A DNA stretch of 64,000 bases from assembly GCF_029813115.1 (NCBI RefSeq), contig NZ_JAPZDS010000004.1, forward strand, positions 62,001 through 126,000. The letters run 5' to 3'. Origin of the DNA: Aureimonas sp. SK2. GTDB lineage: Bacteria; Pseudomonadota; Alphaproteobacteria; Rhizobiales; Rhizobiaceae. Shown here piece by piece: positions 62,068 to 64,000 of this stretch; position 1 is the first letter of the stretch; every line of letters begins with the position of its first letter. The translations under genes were made by a program, and so were the position numbers. The notes beneath the pieces were generated by a model. The model made no database searches. It worked only from the letters and a program-made list of their open reading frames with translations, and had not been told where the DNA came from.

Positions 62068-63838
62068 CGTTGCCCCGCTCCCCGTCGTCGAACCGCTTCA
62101 GCGCGAGAACGGCCTGGATCAAGGCCAGATGGCTGAGAGCTTGCGGATGGTTGCCGGTGAGCCGGCGGGACCTCGTGTCGTACTCCTCCGACAGGAGACC
62201 GGTGCGTCCGGCGATGCCGATCACCGCCTCGATCGTCCGCACGGCGTCCGCGCGGCGCCCGACGCCCAGAAGGCACTCGGCCAGCCAGAACGAGCAGGCG
62301 AGGAACGCGCCTTCCGGAACGAGGGCCTCCATACGGTGGCGCCGGACAAAACCGCCCTCGACGAGTTGCGCCTCGATGGCATGGAGCGTCCCCGCCATGC
62401 GTGCGTCGCTCATCGGCAGGAAGCCGATCTTGGGAAGGAGAAGAAGCGAGGCGTCCACCTCCGACCCGCCGTAGAAGGACGTGAAGGTGTTCAGGCCCGT
62501 GTCGAAGCCTTCCGCACAGATCGTCGCGTGCATGTGGTCGCGCAGCGCATGAAGTTCGGCGCGACGCTCCATCGCCAGCTCCTGCGCGCCCCGACCATCC
62601 AGGAAGCGATCCAGGACGACCCAGGCCATGGCCTTGGAGTAGACGTAATGGCGCGGCTCGCCGCGGCTTTCCCACAGACCCTGGTCGGGCTGCGTCCAGA
62701 CCCTGGCGACGTGGTCCACCACGGCATGCTCCAGATGCCGGCCTTGGGTCGTGCGCTCCATGCCGGCTCGCTCGGCGATGTGGAGCGCGGACATGAGCTC
62801 GCCCCAGACGTCGAGCTGGAGCTGGCCCGCGGCCGCATTGCCGACGCGCACCGGCTTGGCGAAGCGGTAGCCCGGGAGCCACGGAAGCTCCGCCTCGTCG
62901 AGCCGACGGGACCCGTCGACGCGGTACATGATCTGCATCTTCTCAGGGGCTCCCGCGACCGCGCGCAGGATCCAGTCGCGCCAGTCGCGCGCCTCCTCGA
63001 CGAACCCGCATTCGACGAAAGCGTCCAGCGTGAAGGCGGCGTCGCGCAGCCAGCAGTAGCGGTAGTCCCAGTTCATGGTGCCGCCGGGCTGCTCCGGGAG
63101 CGAGGTGGTGGGCGCTGCGACGAGGCCCCCGGTCGGGCGATGGATCAGGGTCTTCAGCGTCAGCAGCGAGCGCCGCACGGCTTGCGGGTAGGCGAGGCCG
63201 TCATCCTCGAGCCGGGCGATCCACTCGCGCCCCTCGTTCTCCGCGTCGCGGAGCGCGGCTTCGGCGTCGATCCCGTCACCGACGATCTCGTTGGATCGCC
63301 CATAGGCGAGAACGAAGGCACGGCTTTCGCCTTCCGCCAGCGCAAGGCGAGATACGACGACGTCCCCCTCCAACTTAAGAGGGACGTCCGCGTGGAGAGC
63401 CAGTTTGTCGGGACCAACATGCATGGCGAGCCCCTCGCCCTCCGGCACGATCCAAGGCGGCATGTTGCCGTAGTCGAACCGGAAGGCGGCGCGAGAGATG
63501 AGTTCGACGCTTCCCTTCGTAGCTCGAGCGATCCGGATCAGAAGCGGCCGCCCGTCCCGTACGGGCATGAAGTCCGTGACGACAAGAGTGCCGCCCTCGC
63601 ACTGGAACTCCGTGTCGAGAACCATCGTATCGGGGCGGTAGGCCTGCCGGCTCTCCAGCACCTCGACGCTCGGGGCCAAGCTCCAGTACCCATGCCGCTC
63701 GTCACCAAGCAATGCGGCGCAGCAGGCTGGCGAGTCGAACCGCGGCAGGCAGAGCCAGTCGACGGATCCATGCCTGGAGACGAGGGCGACGGTCTCGCCG
63801 TCGCCGATCATCGCGTAGTCTTCGAGCGGGACGGTCAA
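62054..63838 (-). CDS. Glycoside hydrolase family 15 protein (glucoamylase/trehalase-like)
   Basis: Enzyme of 594 residues with an N-terminal beta-sandwich (about 1-220, YAMIGDGETVALVSRHGSVDWLCLPRFDSPACCAALLG) and an alpha/alpha-barrel catalytic domain. The latter has GGTMNWDYRYCWLRDAAFTLDAFVECGF, a catalytic-acid region, and LLSEEYDTRSRRLTGNHPQALSHLALI. GH15 proteins of this bacterial type act on alpha-glucans or trehalose; there is no signal peptide, so it is cytosolic. The start is most likely TTG 63838 (no strong ribosome site; an ATG at 63811 would cut the conserved start). It overlaps cyoA and precedes it in the same transcript. Confidence 0.9.
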   Translation of the reverse strand: MTVPLEDYAMIGDGETVALVSRHGSVDWLCLPRFDSPACCAALLGDERHGYWSLAPSVEVLESRQAYRPDTMVLDTEFQCEGGTLVVTDFMPVRDGRPLLIRIARATKGSVELISRAAFRFDYGNMPPWIVPEGEGLAMHVGPDKLALHADVPLKLEGDVVVSRLALAEGESRAFVLAYGRSNEIVGDGIDAEAALRDAENEGREWIARLEDDGLAYPQAVRRSLLTLKTLIHRPTGGLVAAPTTSLPEQPGGTMNWDYRYCWLRDAAFTLDAFVECGFVEEARDWRDWILRAVAGAPEKMQIMYRVDGSRRLDEAELPWLPGYRFAKPVRVGNAAAGQLQLDVWGELMSALHIAERAGMERTTQGRHLEHAVVDHVARVWTQPDQGLWESRGEPRHYVYSKAMAWVVLDRFLDGRGAQELAMERRAELHALRDHMHATICAEGFDTGLNTFTSFYGGSEVDASLLLLPKIGFLPMSDARMAGTLHAIEAQLVEGGFVRRHRMEALVPEGAFLACSFWLAECLLGVGRRADAVRTIEAVIGIAGRTGLLSEEYDTRSRRLTGNHPQALSHLALIQAVLALKRFDDGERGNDADL

Positions 63839-63850
63839 CGACTTCGGCCG

Positions 63851-64000
63851 TCAGACGTCGAAGCGACGCGCGAGGCGATGCAGTCCCAAGAGGGCGAGAA
63901 GTCCCGCCAGACCCCAGAACGCCGTGCGATGACGGTCCGTGAACATCTGGATGCTGCGCGGCTTGGAGCGGCTGTCGAAGCGGCCGTGCGAACCGTAGTC
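63851..64000 (-). CDS. C-terminal end of a membrane-tailed protein, probably SDR oxidoreductase (partial)
   Basis: The last 49 codons of a gene cut by the window edge. They read DYGSHGRFDSRSKPRSIQMF, then TDRHR and a hydrophobic helix FWGLAGLLALLGLHRLA with a basic end. This tail (GxHGRFDxRxxxRS plus one C-terminal helix) is typical of short-chain dehydrogenases often found beside GH15 genes; the catalytic part is outside the window, so the call is tentative. The stop lies 12 bases before the likely GH15 start. Confidence 0.5.
   Translation of the reverse strand, partial: DYGSHGRFDSRSKPRSIQMFTDRHRTAFWGLAGLLALLGLHRLARRFDV

Noticed and set aside
57482-64000. Duplicate tRNA-Ser 3' end as an island attachment repeat
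   Set aside because: I did not find a second copy of the T-arm/acceptor sequence downstream in the window; the other boundary, if any, is outside.

Overview
The window is high-GC, densely coded chromosomal DNA from an alphaproteobacterium, most likely Hyphomicrobiales (Rhizobiales). The case rests on the phyR-nepR-ecfG general stress response (GSR) locus, an HWE-family histidine kinase, a SAM-II riboswitch before metZ, the NAGGN osmolyte genes, a rhizobial-style dctA/dctBD arrangement and a DUF1513/imelysin/di-heme operon. An Aurantimonadaceae-like genus would fit, but the sequence alone does not fix the genus.

Layout. 0-8 kb: GSR core (HWE kinase, PhyR, NepR, EcfG) followed by small envelope proteins (DUF883, holin-like, DUF1328, a triple PRC-barrel protein) and a lipid-kinase-like gene. 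8-21 kb: RND efflux pair, LysR regulator with a 16-bp perfect inverted repeat across its start, ABC-F ATPase, D,D-carboxypeptidase, ferritin-like protein with Mn catalase, RhlE-type RNA helicase. 21-26 kb: PilZ protein, then dctA diverging from dctBD, with a sigma-54 promoter and two probable DctD sites between them. 27-32 kb: imelysin/di-heme/imelysin/DUF1513 iron-uptake-type operon. 32-42 kb: APC permease, Gph phosphatase, MaoC protein, three-gene NAGGN osmoprotectant operon, chemoreceptor, tRNA-Gly(CCC). 42-46.6 kb: dCTP deaminase, SAM-II riboswitch with metZ, apaG, and a DASS (SLC13) transporter interrupted by one in-frame TGA. 46.6-56 kb: nucleoside uptake and salvage (ABC transporter, VOC protein, cdd, purine nucleoside phosphorylase, deoA, nucleoside hydrolase, BMP binding protein), split by a thioesterase-slyX pair. 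56-57.6 kb: membrane protein-msrA operon and tRNA-Ser(GGA). 57.6-64 kb: decayed IS3-type orfA next to the tRNA, then cyoABCD and a GH15 glycosidase overlapping cyoA.

The main connecting signal is a set of EcfG-type promoter sites (GGAAC, 16-17 nt, NGTT) spread over 57 kb. They lie before the GSR kinase, DUF1328, the PRC-barrel gene, Mn catalase and the msrA operon. This suggests that the GSR circuit, through EcfG, controls its own sensor, envelope proteins and oxidative-stress repair in this region. I found no CRISPR array, prophage or intact insertion sequence. No wholly undescribed system is evident; the most unusual items are the LysR inverted repeat, the nonsense-interrupted transporter and the coupled GH15-cyo operon.
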